The notes under the pieces were generated by a model that saw nothing but the letters and a program-made list of their open reading frames with translations, had not been told where the DNA came from and made no database searches. The position numbers were made by a program, and so were the translations under genes. Positions 47,731 to 56,547 of a DNA stretch of 64,000 nt are shown in pieces. Source of the DNA: Candidatus Dechloromonas phosphoritropha (GTDB taxonomy: Bacteria; Pseudomonadota; Gammaproteobacteria; Burkholderiales; Rhodocyclaceae); NCBI GenBank assembly GCA_016722705.1, contig JADKGN010000004.1, forward strand, positions 2,728,001 through 2,792,000. The letters are read 5' to 3'. Position 1 is the first letter of the stretch, and each line of letters opens with the position of its first letter.

Positions 47731-47787
47731 AGGCAGAAAATTATGGCGGGTTTTGGGGAGTGCAGGGGAGAATTTGGCGGAAATTCC
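47731..47787 (+). repeat. Direct repeat left of the CotH gene
   Basis: About 55 bp similar to 49967-50023: a CAGGC start, then GGCGGGTTTTG, GGGGAGAATT and GGCGGAAA-TTCC in the same order and orientation. The CotH-like gene lies between the two copies. Confidence 0.75.
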
Positions 47788-47908
47788 GGAAACTTCCCGT
47801 TGACGACAGGCGGCAAGAGCGGAAATACTCGCGCAATGGCGCTTGAATTTCCCATTTTTCCCTATCGAAAGTACCGGCAAGCTGCCGGTAAACCAGGAGA
47901 AACCAGCC

Positions 47909-49612
47909 ATGGATCGCATTCCTGATTCCGGAACAACGAAAGACATCCGAAATTTAGTCAAATCCGTTTTCATTCCGGCACTCCCGAAAGATTCAAGAGC
48001 GCGAAAGATCGCTGAGGAAGCGGATGATCCCGCCAATGCAGATTCATTCCTGCGAGGCAAAGCTGAATTTGAGCGGGCGGCTGCCGCGCTGAAACTGCTT
48101 GCAGATTCATCCGAGAATGGCAAGATCCGTTTTCGGTTGGCCGACCAGGAAACTTTGACGCAGGCGGGAATGGTAGTTGCCCTTTGGCAAAAGGCTGCCG
48201 AAGATCGGACGACCATTTTTTCTGGCACAGGCGCACTGGGCTCCACCATCATGGTTGTGCAGGTCGATGGAGTCGATCTGAACACACTCTGGAAAGATGA
48301 TGAGTTCGGCGAGGCACTGAAAGCGAATGGAAACGCAGACGCTTCCGTGCGTGTTTTTGAAACGCAGCCTGCGCTTTTCCTCCCGAAACAGCCCGACCCC
48401 GATAACGGCGTGATCATCGCTGAGCGGGGCGAGCAGGTATCCGTCAAGCGCCGTGGAAATACAAGCCGGTGGGATTCAAAGGTCAATATCTCGGTCTATC
48501 TTGATAATGATGAAGAATCCGGTATTCCCCGCCAGCTCAACCTGCTCAACGCACTCCGCGATCCTTCGTACCATAGAGTCCGGCTCGCCTTTGACCTTCT
48601 GGGTCTGGCAAGGTGTCCGGTACGTCCAAATATGTACGCAGAACTCACCTTGAATGGAAAGTGCTATGGTACCTATGTGGCCATGCCGCCGATGGATGAT
48701 TATCACTTCAAAACCTATCTTCCAGGCGTCAAGCACCGGGCGATCTTCAAAGGCAACTATGGGGATGATCTTCCCGGTGGCGCTTCCCTTGAGCTGCGCG
48801 GAGTCCAGGCGACAGATTACTTTGCGCCCAACTCCCGTCCTGAAAGCCGTACCTATGAACCCCGTCTCGACACACCTGACAGCGACTATGCTGCCTTGGC
48901 CAGCTTTCTGACGGCCTTTCACTCGAATAAGCCGGCAAGTGCCTCTTTTTTCGATACTGCACGCAAGATACTGGATGTCGAAGGTTTCCTGCGCACTATG
49001 GCTGTGGTCAACCTGCTCGGCTCCTGGGATACCTACTATCTCAACAGCCAGAACTACTTCCTTCATTTGGCAGTTGATGATTCGTCGAATCAGCCGCCAT
49101 TTGCCACATTTTTCCTCAATGACCTGGATAGTCTGCTGGGAGTTAGCTGGCCAGGCCAGAAGCGCAACTGGCAGGACAAGGACCTGCTTTACCGAGGCAG
49201 GGAGATCGGCAAAATCCCGTTGATCACGAAGCTGCTGGCGAACGATCATTTTAGGAATTACTATGTCGATTTCATGGAGTGGTTTGTAGATAAACATTTC
49301 AACGTTGAGCGTCTGCGCCTCATTCAAGCGGCGCGCTGGTCCATTTTGGAGCAATCCGTGTACTTGGAGGCGGACACTCCCTTCGGCGCTCCACACACCA
49401 ACCGACCGTGGACGAATGATCAGATCTATCGGGCCGCCGTTCTCAATCAAACCCTCATTTCTGAACAGGAACCCCTAAATGGGATTCGAGTCGATGGAAT
49501 AGAGGGCTTTGTCGCGGGGCGCTGCAAGAAAGTCCTGGGACAGCTCGCCGGGATGACCCGCTCAAACAGCAGAGTAGACTTCGATTCAGTGAATTGGAAT
49601 CTTCCGACCTAA
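47909..49612 (+). CDS. CotH-like atypical protein kinase family protein
   Basis: A 567-residue protein of the CotH kinase family. Motifs include ISVYLDNDEESG, VKRRGNTSRWDSK near the glycine-rich/lysine region, YGTYVAMPPMDDYHFK, and the late LNDLDSLLG segment that fits the metal-binding Asp motif. There is no signal peptide or membrane helix, so it looks cytoplasmic. CotH kinases phosphorylate spore coat proteins in Bacillus; in Gram-negatives the targets are unknown. The ATG at 47909 has CAGGAG upstream; the frame is open to 47843. The gene is less GC-rich than its neighbours and sits between direct repeats, which suggests acquisition. Confidence 0.8.
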   Translation: MDRIPDSGTTKDIRNLVKSVFIPALPKDSRARKIAEEADDPANADSFLRGKAEFERAAAALKLLADSSENGKIRFRLADQETLTQAGMVVALWQKAAEDRTTIFSGTGALGSTIMVVQVDGVDLNTLWKDDEFGEALKANGNADASVRVFETQPALFLPKQPDPDNGVIIAERGEQVSVKRRGNTSRWDSKVNISVYLDNDEESGIPRQLNLLNALRDPSYHRVRLAFDLLGLARCPVRPNMYAELTLNGKCYGTYVAMPPMDDYHFKTYLPGVKHRAIFKGNYGDDLPGGASLELRGVQATDYFAPNSRPESRTYEPRLDTPDSDYAALASFLTAFHSNKPASASFFDTARKILDVEGFLRTMAVVNLLGSWDTYYLNSQNYFLHLAVDDSSNQPPFATFFLNDLDSLLGVSWPGQKRNWQDKDLLYRGREIGKIPLITKLLANDHFRNYYVDFMEWFVDKHFNVERLRLIQAARWSILEQSVYLEADTPFGAPHTNRPWTNDQIYRAAVLNQTLISEQEPLNGIRVDGIEGFVAGRCKKVLGQLAGMTRSNSRVDFDSVNWNLPT

Positions 49613-49966
49613 GCGCGAGACCTTCCTTCGAGCCAACAGGGTCAGGTTTATCTGGTTTTCCGCCTGTTTTTTCCGTCGACCGCAACAAGCTGTGTTTTTC
49701 AGTCGAAAAGGGCAGGGGTATTTTCCCGTGGCTCAGATAATGGAATGACTTTGAGCCCTTGGGCTGTCCCGCTTGGCGCCGGCGCGTGGCCTGCTGCTCT
49801 AAGAAGTGGGTTGGGAAGAGAACGTCGATCCACTTGCGCAGCCGATACCGGCGCTCGAAGTCGATCAACGGATCGGTTGGTAGACAAGCACTTCTGGAGT
49901 CGTTCGGTGGGAGCGCTTATGCCTGAGGCTCGCGAAACGCCAACCAGCCAACGTTTTGCGGGCCTC
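49613..49966. other. Intergenic region with a dispersed-repeat copy and an inverted repeat
   Basis: No gene is supported. The dispersed element is present on the - strand (core CCGTCGACCG at 49673-49682, with CCGCCTGTTTTTT to the left), beginning about 40 bases after the CotH stop codon. An inverted repeat CCTGAGGC...GCCTCAGG at 49922-49969 could form a stem. Confidence 0.6.
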
Positions 49967-50023
49967 AGGCTGGAAATGGTGGCGGGTTTTGCGGGGTGCC
50001 GGGGAGAATTGGGCGGAAACTCC
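49967..50023 (+). repeat. Direct repeat right of the CotH gene
   Basis: Second copy of the 47731-47787 repeat, GGCGGGTTTTGCGGGGTGCC with GGGGAGAATT and GGCGGAAACTCC. It directly joins the 3' remnant of a DUF2784 gene. Confidence 0.75.
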
Positions 50024-50032
50024 CGACTGGCG

Positions 50033-50322
50033 CCGACCGCAGTGCCCGGCGACCCCCAGAACCATTTGCCAGTCGCGCGTCAGCCCTTCCGGGTAGATGA
50101 TGGGTATCAGGTAATGTGCGATGAATCCGCTGTGATACCCATCGTCGCCCGCCCTCCAGCGTAAGCGGTTTTCCAGCGGGGTCAGCGGGCAGATGCCGCC
50201 GCTGAATTCGATAAACGCTACCTAAGCCAGCGTGGCAAAGTGCAGCCAGCGCAGTTGCGGGAAGCGCCAGGTCAGCACGGCGCCGAGCACGACAAACGCG
50301 ATGAATGCTTGGTGAAGCAGAG
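50033..50322 (-). pseudogene. DUF2784 gene remnant with in-frame stop
   Basis: The - strand reads LHQAFIAFVVLGAVLTWRFP, then a TAG stop in place of a sense codon after WLHFATLA, then VAFIEFSGGICPLTPLENRL and EGLTRDWQMVLGVAG. This is most of a DUF2784 membrane protein lacking its first residues and its last helix. Both ends join repeats. Confidence 0.75.
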
Positions 50323-50419
50323 CCCAAAAGGGTCAGAGACATTTCGATCAGGGGCAGTAACGAGGGGCCAAAAGGGTCAGAGTAAATTAGATTTTTCAAT
50401 TCACTCTGACCCTTTTGGC
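50323..50419. repeat. Palindromic GGGTCAGAG-type element, copy 2
   Basis: About 97 bp nearly identical to 43770-43864, with the hairpin arms CCAAAAGGGTCAGAGTAAAT and ATTCACTCTGACCCTTTTGG. It replaces the 5' end of the DUF2784 remnant. Confidence 0.85.
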
Positions 50420-50589
50420 ACTGCTGAACATGATGCCCAACAACGAAGCACGGAACAATCAAAATGGGCCGGGGTCGGACGTCAGGCCGGTGTCCAGAAA
50501 GTTTGCAGTGTGATGTTTAGAGGGCCGCCGATGCGCGCTAAATCGGAGCTTGGCACATTTGATCAGGCTTCGCCTTGGAGGCGACCATT

Positions 50590-50640
50590 CTGGTTTTTGG
50601 CTTGTTATTGCGGTCGACCGCAGCTATTCACTCCGACCCC
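50590..50640 (-). repeat. Dispersed CGGTCGACCG element downstream of the TPR gene
   Basis: Exact palindrome CGGTCGACCG at 50611-50620, with GGTTTTTGGCTTGTTATTG to the left and CAGCTATTCACTCCGACCCC to the right. The right side matches the arm of the GGGTCAGAG-type elements. The element ends about 60 bases from the stop of the TPR gene. The remaining bases of 50420-50703 hold no gene. Confidence 0.75.
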
Positions 50641-50703
50641 GTTGACTACGCTGCTCCAGTTGCGGACAGGGCAACTTGGCAGTGCGCCTTGAACCAGAGT
50701 GCC

Positions 50704-52866
50704 TCACACCAGCAAGGGCGCGGGCAAAGGCTGATAGCGATCCAGCAAGTCCTTGAGCCATTCCGTGCCGGTAGCCAATGCTGAATCGGTGCGGGCATTC
50801 AAGGCTTCCCAGTGCTGTTTCAAGTAGGGCAGCCACGACGGGCTGTCGTGGGCCGGGGATCGAGTTTCAACATCAAGCCATGCTTGCACCGCTTGTCTGG
50901 CTTGATCGCGCTCGCCGGCTCCGGCGGAACTGGACTGCAAGGTCTGCAAATAACGCCACAGCCGCGTTTCCAGCGGAAATTCCTGCCGGGCGGCGGGGTC
51001 GTAACGGTCAAGCACGTCGGCATCCCATTGTTGTCGCGTCACGGCCTGCCGCAAGGCTGACGGCAGGGGCAGCACCCGATCAACCAAGTTCACATCTTCG
51101 ATGCTGGGGGCAGTTGCATCCCCTGAGGTCGATGCGGCCACCCAGGAGCGAATCGACTCGGCGAAGGCGCGCCAAGCGGGATCGCTTTCGGGGCTGATGG
51201 TGCCGACGCTGGCGGGTGCCTCGTCGTCTTTGTGGGCTGGCAGCCGGCCTTGCGCCGCCAACTGCTGGCGTTGCAGGAGATTGCGCAGATAGTCTTCGGC
51301 GCGCACTTTCCCATGGTGGCGGGTCACAAAGCGCTGCAAATGATCAATGGCCGTCTGCAAGTCGTCCGGCCCGTTGCGCCGGGCATAGGCGGTGGCCAAC
51401 AGCACCGCGCAAGCCTCATTGCCAGGGTCAACCCGCAAACCGTGTTGGGCGTGGGCCAGGGCCTCGGCCCAGTCCTCGCGACGAATGGCCAATTGGGCCA
51501 GGGTGGAATGGGCATACAGGTCGTCGGGGTCCAACTGCAACACTTGCCGCAACAGGCGGTAGGCCTGGGCCTGATCGTCGGGGGCGCTGGAGGCGGCCAG
51601 CAGGCGCGCCAGATCTACGCGGCAGTGCAGTTGGTCTGGAAAGCGCCGGGTCATTTCCCACAGCACCCACTGCGCGCGTTGCGGCTGGCTGGCCTGGCGT
51701 AAAGCCAACTCCCACAGCATCCACAGCCTGGGGTTATCTGCGTCCATGGGCAAGGCCAAGTGGATCCATTGGAACAGGCGGGACTGGATTTCCGGGTCAC
51801 GAATGGAGTATTCCTCGCACAGGGCACGGGCGCACCGGTCCAGATTGCGCACGAAGTAGTAGGCATCGCCCGACTTGTGCAAGAAGTCTTCGTGGGCGCC
51901 GAGCAGGGGACGGATAGCTTTCCAGGCTTGTGCCAGGCTGTCGGATTGGCGCACGGCCCGGACGGCTTGGTCAGTCTCGTTAGCCAAGCCCGGCGGTTTG
52001 AGTTTGTAGACTGAGCTTGAGATGGGGGCACCGTAGCGCTGCGTGGCAAGCCCCAACAAGCTCAGCACCGACGCGGTCTTGTCGTCGCCCAGGGGAGAGA
52101 GCAAGTCGGTCAGGAACGCCCGGTAGTTGTCGGCATTCATGCTGGGGTTGCGCGCCATGACGCCGCGCAATGCATCCGCCAGTTCTTCCAGGGCCGGGGT
52201 GCCCCAGCCCTTGCGGCGTTGGTAGCGGTTGACGAGGGCCTGCACTTGCAGCCGCGGGTTACGCAGACTGTCCTCATCCGACAGGGGCAGCTGGGCCAGG
52301 GCCAGCAGGCCCAGGTTGAGGTAACGCGCGGAGCGGGTGCGCCCTGCCTCAACCACAATGGATTGCCAGAAGAACTGCAACTGGTCGTCGGCCTGTTGCG
52401 CGGCCAGCAACTGCCAGTAGTCGTACTCCGGGTCGCGATAGGCCGAAAGGGCTAGTGAGCCCAGCCAAGTAAGCCATAGTGCGCGCTCGGCACGCAACGC
52501 GGCGCGGGCTTGCGGCAGTGCAAAGTACAGCGGCCATTGCAGCGCTTCGCATACTTGGGCGGCGTAGGCGCCGAGTTTTCTTGCGGGCGGTTGGGGAGCC
52601 TGGCGTTGTGCCAAGAGCCAAGCCGCTAGGCCGCTATCCAAATATCCCGGCAAATCGGCCGTGGGGTCAAATTCCGGCGCGGCAGAACGGGGCTCACCGA
52701 GCAATGTGCGCGACACAATGCGGCTGCCCAGAGGCAACACCGCCAACAAGAATTGGTGGGGCGCCGCGCGCTCAAAGGGGCCGATGTCCGCAGCGCCACG
52801 CAGCAAATCCGCGATGGCCTGCTGAGGATCCTGGCGCAGTTCGTCGGCCCATTGCTGCCAACTCAT
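50704..52866 (-). CDS. Large TPR-repeat protein of unknown function
   Basis: A 720-residue, mostly helical protein. Residues 390-510 have recognisable TPR-like units (AQAYRLLRQVLQLDPDDLYA, then EDWAEALAHAQHGLRVDPGN). The N-terminal 300 residues have Trp- and Leu-rich helices and no known motif. No catalytic signature, signal peptide or membrane helix is visible. Its ATG overlaps the stop codon of the 337-residue gene (ATGA), so the two proteins are translationally coupled and probably interact. The pair is flanked by dispersed repeats and a broken gene, which suggests an accessory module. I do not recognise the family. Confidence 0.75.
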   Translation of the reverse strand: MSWQQWADELRQDPQQAIADLLRGAADIGPFERAAPHQFLLAVLPLGSRIVSRTLLGEPRSAAPEFDPTADLPGYLDSGLAAWLLAQRQAPQPPARKLGAYAAQVCEALQWPLYFALPQARAALRAERALWLTWLGSLALSAYRDPEYDYWQLLAAQQADDQLQFFWQSIVVEAGRTRSARYLNLGLLALAQLPLSDEDSLRNPRLQVQALVNRYQRRKGWGTPALEELADALRGVMARNPSMNADNYRAFLTDLLSPLGDDKTASVLSLLGLATQRYGAPISSSVYKLKPPGLANETDQAVRAVRQSDSLAQAWKAIRPLLGAHEDFLHKSGDAYYFVRNLDRCARALCEEYSIRDPEIQSRLFQWIHLALPMDADNPRLWMLWELALRQASQPQRAQWVLWEMTRRFPDQLHCRVDLARLLAASSAPDDQAQAYRLLRQVLQLDPDDLYAHSTLAQLAIRREDWAEALAHAQHGLRVDPGNEACAVLLATAYARRNGPDDLQTAIDHLQRFVTRHHGKVRAEDYLRNLLQRQQLAAQGRLPAHKDDEAPASVGTISPESDPAWRAFAESIRSWVAASTSGDATAPSIEDVNLVDRVLPLPSALRQAVTRQQWDADVLDRYDPAARQEFPLETRLWRYLQTLQSSSAGAGERDQARQAVQAWLDVETRSPAHDSPSWLPYLKQHWEALNARTDSALATGTEWLKDLLDRYQPLPAPLLV

Positions 52867-53876
52867 GTCAGCACCTCGCCAAAGTCGGAACAGCCGGGCA
52901 AGGCTTTCAGCCCCTGCACATGGCGGTTGCGGGCCGCGAGCACGGCTGCATCGTCCTTGAGCGCATGTTCACGGGTGATGAAACCGAGGGCCTTGATGTG
53001 TCTGGCTTGGTATTCGATGGGAAGCGTCAGCAGTTCCGGGGTAAAGGCAGCGGGAACCTCGGGGTTCGCCAAATCCAGCGTGTAGCCGTAGCTTTCACCT
53101 CCGGGTAGCAGCGGCGCGGGGATGAAGGCGCCGGACATTTCCGCGTCCAGCACCGTGGGTCGGCTGAAGCTGGCAACGGCCCCTTTCTTGGTGGCCATCA
53201 ACCGTGCCTGGCGCACCTCGTCCACCGTGTAGCACATCAAGGCGACAGGGAGCGGTTTCCCCGCCGTGCTGGGCCAATGCGTCAAACCCAGGCGGTCGCG
53301 CAGGATATGGGACCAGTCGGTCTTGACCAATGCCGCCAGGTCGCCACCAAAATCGTTGAGGAAGGTGGCGAACAAGGGACGAGCTTGCGTGCGTTGGGCA
53401 TTCCATTGCGCTACAAACTCGGTGCGCAATGCCTCATCGGTGTCGGACAACTTGTTCTTGCGCAAGTCTTTCTGTGAATTGAAGAAGCGCTGCCAAAAGT
53501 TGTTGGCGGCGTCAAAAGTTAGTGGATGGTCGAACAATTGACCTACAGACTCCAGACGCAACAAAAAAGTGTTGTCCAATTGCTCATTCAAATGCGCGCT
53601 GCCGTTTACGGCCATAAAGCATTCAGAGCTTCTCGGCAGATCCTTGGGGACATGGACGAATGAACTCAAGTAGCCCTTGTGCTCCGCCTTCCAATCCTTG
53701 TGCGCGGCAACATCACCGACATAGGCGTTGTACTCGGCCGCACGCCCGTCCGAGACTGCATGCTCCCAGCGGAAGTTGGCTACCACACAACGAATCGCCG
53801 CGCCAACCGGGGACGCGACCGTATCTGAAGCAAGACGGTGAAGGAGCGAGCTAAGGTTCATGAGCGTAAGAATCAT
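52863..53876 (-). CDS. Unrecognised 337-residue protein, partner of the TPR gene
   Basis: A soluble protein with no signal peptide or membrane segment. Notable stretches are KGYLSSFVHVPKDLPRSSEC, a middle ARPLFATFLNDFGGDLAALV, and LPVALMCYTVDEVRQARLMA. No catalytic motif of a known family is evident. Either the ATG at 53876 or the one at 53861 is the start. It is the first gene of a two-gene operon with the TPR protein, with a four-base overlap. The 225 bases upstream contain a GGGGTCAG-type repeat fragment and no other gene. Confidence 0.7.
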   Translation of the reverse strand: MILTLMNLSSLLHRLASDTVASPVGAAIRCVVANFRWEHAVSDGRAAEYNAYVGDVAAHKDWKAEHKGYLSSFVHVPKDLPRSSECFMAVNGSAHLNEQLDNTFLLRLESVGQLFDHPLTFDAANNFWQRFFNSQKDLRKNKLSDTDEALRTEFVAQWNAQRTQARPLFATFLNDFGGDLAALVKTDWSHILRDRLGLTHWPSTAGKPLPVALMCYTVDEVRQARLMATKKGAVASFSRPTVLDAEMSGAFIPAPLLPGGESYGYTLDLANPEVPAAFTPELLTLPIEYQARHIKALGFITREHALKDDAAVLAARNRHVQGLKALPGCSDFGEVLT

Positions 53877-54101
53877 ACCTCAAGCGACTTGGGAGTGGTG
53901 CTCGAACCCAAAGGGGTCAGCGACATTTGCTTTACCCCAAATTTTTTTCAAGCCTTGAGGCCCTCGAAAGGATTGGCGGATTCAATATATCCGAGACGGC
54001 GTTCAACGTGGGGGGTGATCGCCTCGTCTCGCCGGGCATTCTCTCGCCGATCAGGAGTGGCAACACTCACCCCGTCAATGACCAGGCCCGCGTGAATCAG
54101 C

Positions 54102-54377
54102 CTACCCAAAAACCTCGCCAACGTCCTTCTCCACCCAGATATGCCGGGCGACGGCGTGTTCGAGCGCGAGTTCGACTTCGTCGGCGAGGATGACGGTCAT
54201 CGGCCGCTGTTGCAGCACCTTGAGCGGGCGCGATTCGGCGAGGCCGTAGGCGGTGAGTTGTTCGCGCTGGAGCGCGTCGATTTCGTCGCCGAATCCGGCG
54301 AGGCGGACTTCCTGGCCGGGCGGAATGAAGGCGAGCGGCAGGCGGGCCGCCTTGCGGATGTCGGGTTTCGGGCTCAT
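54102..54377 (-). CDS. feoA: FeoA, ferrous iron transport accessory protein
   Basis: A 91-residue FeoA with the SH3-like fold: RLPLAFIPPGQEVRLAGFGD and then TVILADEVELALEHAVARH. It lies one base after the feoB stop codon, giving the order feoB-feoA, which is the reverse of E. coli. It works with FeoB at the inner membrane in Fe2+ uptake. A second, near-identical copy is at 46175-46450 and a degenerate third at 45185-45372. Confidence 0.92.
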   Translation of the reverse strand: MSPKPDIRKAARLPLAFIPPGQEVRLAGFGDEIDALQREQLTAYGLAESRPLKVLQQRPMTVILADEVELALEHAVARHIWVEKDVGEVFG

Positions 54378-54378
54378 G

Positions 54379-56328
54379 TCAGGACCAGACGGCGTGCAGC
54401 AACAGGTTGAACAGGCCGCCGACGAGGAAGGCGAAGGGGACGATGACGGCGACCATGGCCAGCGCGATCTTCAGGCCCTGTTCCTTGACCATCATCATCA
54501 GGCTGGCGAAACAGGGAATGAACAGCGTGATCGTGATCATGCCAACCACCGCCTGGATCGGGCTCAGGCTGTGCGCCATGGCGAAGAGGCCGGTGGCGCC
54601 GAAATCACGACGCAGGAAGCCCATGACGAAGGCGGCGCTGGCTTCCGGCGGCAGACCGAGCCAGCCGGTAACCAGCGGTTCGCCGACCTTGATGATGCCG
54701 GGCAGGGCGCCGGTCTTGTCGAGCACGAACATGATGAAGGTGCCGAGCAGGAAGAGCGGAATGACCTCGACCAGGTACCACTGGAGGCGGCCGGCGGTCT
54801 TCTTGAGCACGTTGCCGAGGATCGGCATGCGCATCGGCGGCAGTTCGGTGACCAGCGGGATGCGCCGGCCAGGGATCAGCTTGCTGGCAAGGAAGCCGAC
54901 CAGCAGCAGGACGCCGACCATGGCCAGCGCCCAGATCAGCACGGCGGTGAACGAGACGCTGCCGAGCATGCCGAGGACGACGCCGAGTTGCGCCGAGCAG
55001 GGAATGGCGAGCGCCAGCAACAGGATGGTGATCATGCGCTCGCGCGGGCTGTGCAGGATGCGCGTGGTCAGCGTCGCCATCGTCACGCAGCCAAGGCCGA
55101 GCACCATCGGCAGCACGGCGCGGCCATTGAGGCCGATCAGCGCGAACAGCCGGTTGGCGATGACCGACAGGCGCGGCAGGTAGCCGGAATCCTCGAGCAC
55201 GCCGAAGGCGATGAAGAAGGTGGTGACGATGGGGAGAATGAGGGCCAGGGCGTATGTCATGCCCATGGTCCACAGCCCGTACTTGCCGACCAGCAATTCC
55301 GTGATCCACGGAACGTTGACCGCGGCAGTCACGAAATCGGTGAACGCCGGGTTGAGGATGCTTTCGAAGATATCCTTTTCCAGCAGCCCGACCAGCGTCG
55401 TCGCGCCGAAGACCCCGACGAATTCGTAGACCACGTAGAGCACGCCGAGCAGGATCGGGATGCCCCACAGCGGATGCACGACGTACTGGCCGATGCGCTG
55501 GGCGAGCAGCGGGCTGCTGCGCGCGGCGCGCTGGATGACGCTGGTCGCCAGGGTATCGGCGGCTTCGCTGCGCTCGCGGGCGAGCAGCGCCGACAGCTTG
55601 TTCGCGGTGCGGTGCGAGGCGGCCTGGCGCAGCGCCTTGATTTCCGGGAACTTGTCGCCGGTGTGCTCTTCCAGCCAGGCGGCGACTTCGGCATCGCCGC
55701 CGAGATAGAGGATCGCCAGCCCGCGCGCCGCCAGGTGCGGGTGCGGGGCAAGGCGAGCGATGGCCTCGCCGACGCGGGTGATGTCGGCCTCGCTGTCGGC
55801 GTCGTAGTGCAGGAGCGCGTCCGGCCGGCGGGCTTGACCGAGGCTGCTGGTCAGTTCGCCGATGCCTTCGCCGCCGGTGGCGACGGTGGCCATGACCGGG
55901 ATGCCGAGTTCCTCGGCAAGCGCCGGAATGTCGACGGTGACCCCGCGCGCCGCGGCCTCGTCGTGCATGTTGAGCGCCAGCACCATCGGCACGCCGAGTT
56001 CGGCGAGCAGCGCGGTCAGGGTCAGCGTGCGGCGCAGGTTCTTGGCGTCGCCGACCTGGACGAGGCAGCGCGTTTGCTCGTTGAGCAGCGCGCGCATGGT
56101 GGCGCGTTCGTCGTCGCTGCGCGAGGGCAGGGCGAGTACGCCCGGCGTGTCGAGCAACACCGCCTCGCGGTCGAAGCGGGCGCTGGCGCGCGTGACTTCG
56201 ACGGTGGTGCCGGGGTAGTTGGAAACGTTGACGTAGGCGCCGGTCAGACGGTGAAAGAGGACCGACTTGCCGACGTTGGGATGGCCAACGAGGAGGATTG
56301 CGTTGCTTGGGGTTAGGGAGGTAGTCAC
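54379..56328 (-). CDS. feoB: Ferrous iron transporter FeoB
   Basis: A FeoB of about 650 residues, shorter than E. coli FeoB. The N-terminal G domain has G1 GHPNVGKS, G3 DTPGVLAL and G4 NMHD, and is followed by the helical domain. The membrane part has the two Gate-type segments, including VLGLGCVTMATLTTRILHSP. Further landmarks are IPCSAQLGVVLGMLG and VMGFLRRDFGATGLFAMA. A GTG at 56328 places the start just before the G domain; the frame is open to an ATG at 56394. No clear Fur or FNR box was seen upstream. FeoA is encoded downstream. Confidence 0.93.
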   Translation of the reverse strand: MTTSLTPSNAILLVGHPNVGKSVLFHRLTGAYVNVSNYPGTTVEVTRASARFDREAVLLDTPGVLALPSRSDDERATMRALLNEQTRCLVQVGDAKNLRRTLTLTALLAELGVPMVLALNMHDEAAARGVTVDIPALAEELGIPVMATVATGGEGIGELTSSLGQARRPDALLHYDADSEADITRVGEAIARLAPHPHLAARGLAILYLGGDAEVAAWLEEHTGDKFPEIKALRQAASHRTANKLSALLARERSEAADTLATSVIQRAARSSPLLAQRIGQYVVHPLWGIPILLGVLYVVYEFVGVFGATTLVGLLEKDIFESILNPAFTDFVTAAVNVPWITELLVGKYGLWTMGMTYALALILPIVTTFFIAFGVLEDSGYLPRLSVIANRLFALIGLNGRAVLPMVLGLGCVTMATLTTRILHSPRERMITILLLALAIPCSAQLGVVLGMLGSVSFTAVLIWALAMVGVLLLVGFLASKLIPGRRIPLVTELPPMRMPILGNVLKKTAGRLQWYLVEVIPLFLLGTFIMFVLDKTGALPGIIKVGEPLVTGWLGLPPEASAAFVMGFLRRDFGATGLFAMAHSLSPIQAVVGMITITLFIPCFASLMMMVKEQGLKIALAMVAVIVPFAFLVGGLFNLLLHAVWS

Positions 56329-56465
56329 GGATGTTTTAGCTTCTAATGTTCCTGGTGCGTCGCGGCCAGTGCGCCTGGCGCCGTACAGGGCCACACTTTA
56401 CGCCTTTGTGAATCAGCTTTTGATGATATGTGGCAAGTTTTCATGTGATCGGATGGTGGCTGGGC

Positions 56466-56502
56466 ACTGTCACGGTCAACCGGGAAAATGGCCCGAAAAT
56501 GA
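56466..56502 (+). repeat. Dispersed CGGTCAACCG element downstream of the DUF3014 gene
   Basis: Core CGGTCAACCG (56473-56482) followed by GGAAAATGGCCCGAAAATG. It lies about 45 bases past the DUF3014 stop codon, in the usual position and orientation relative to the gene. Confidence 0.7.
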
Positions 56503-56547
56503 CCTGCCCGGCTTCGACTCATCGTAAGTGCTTGCTGTGACCGGGAT

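Noticed and set aside
54253..56316. 687-codon open frame on the + strand opposite feoAB
   Set aside because: It is a GC-rich antisense shadow of feoAB: low-complexity E/D/Q/H-rich translation, no ribosome site, no family resemblance.
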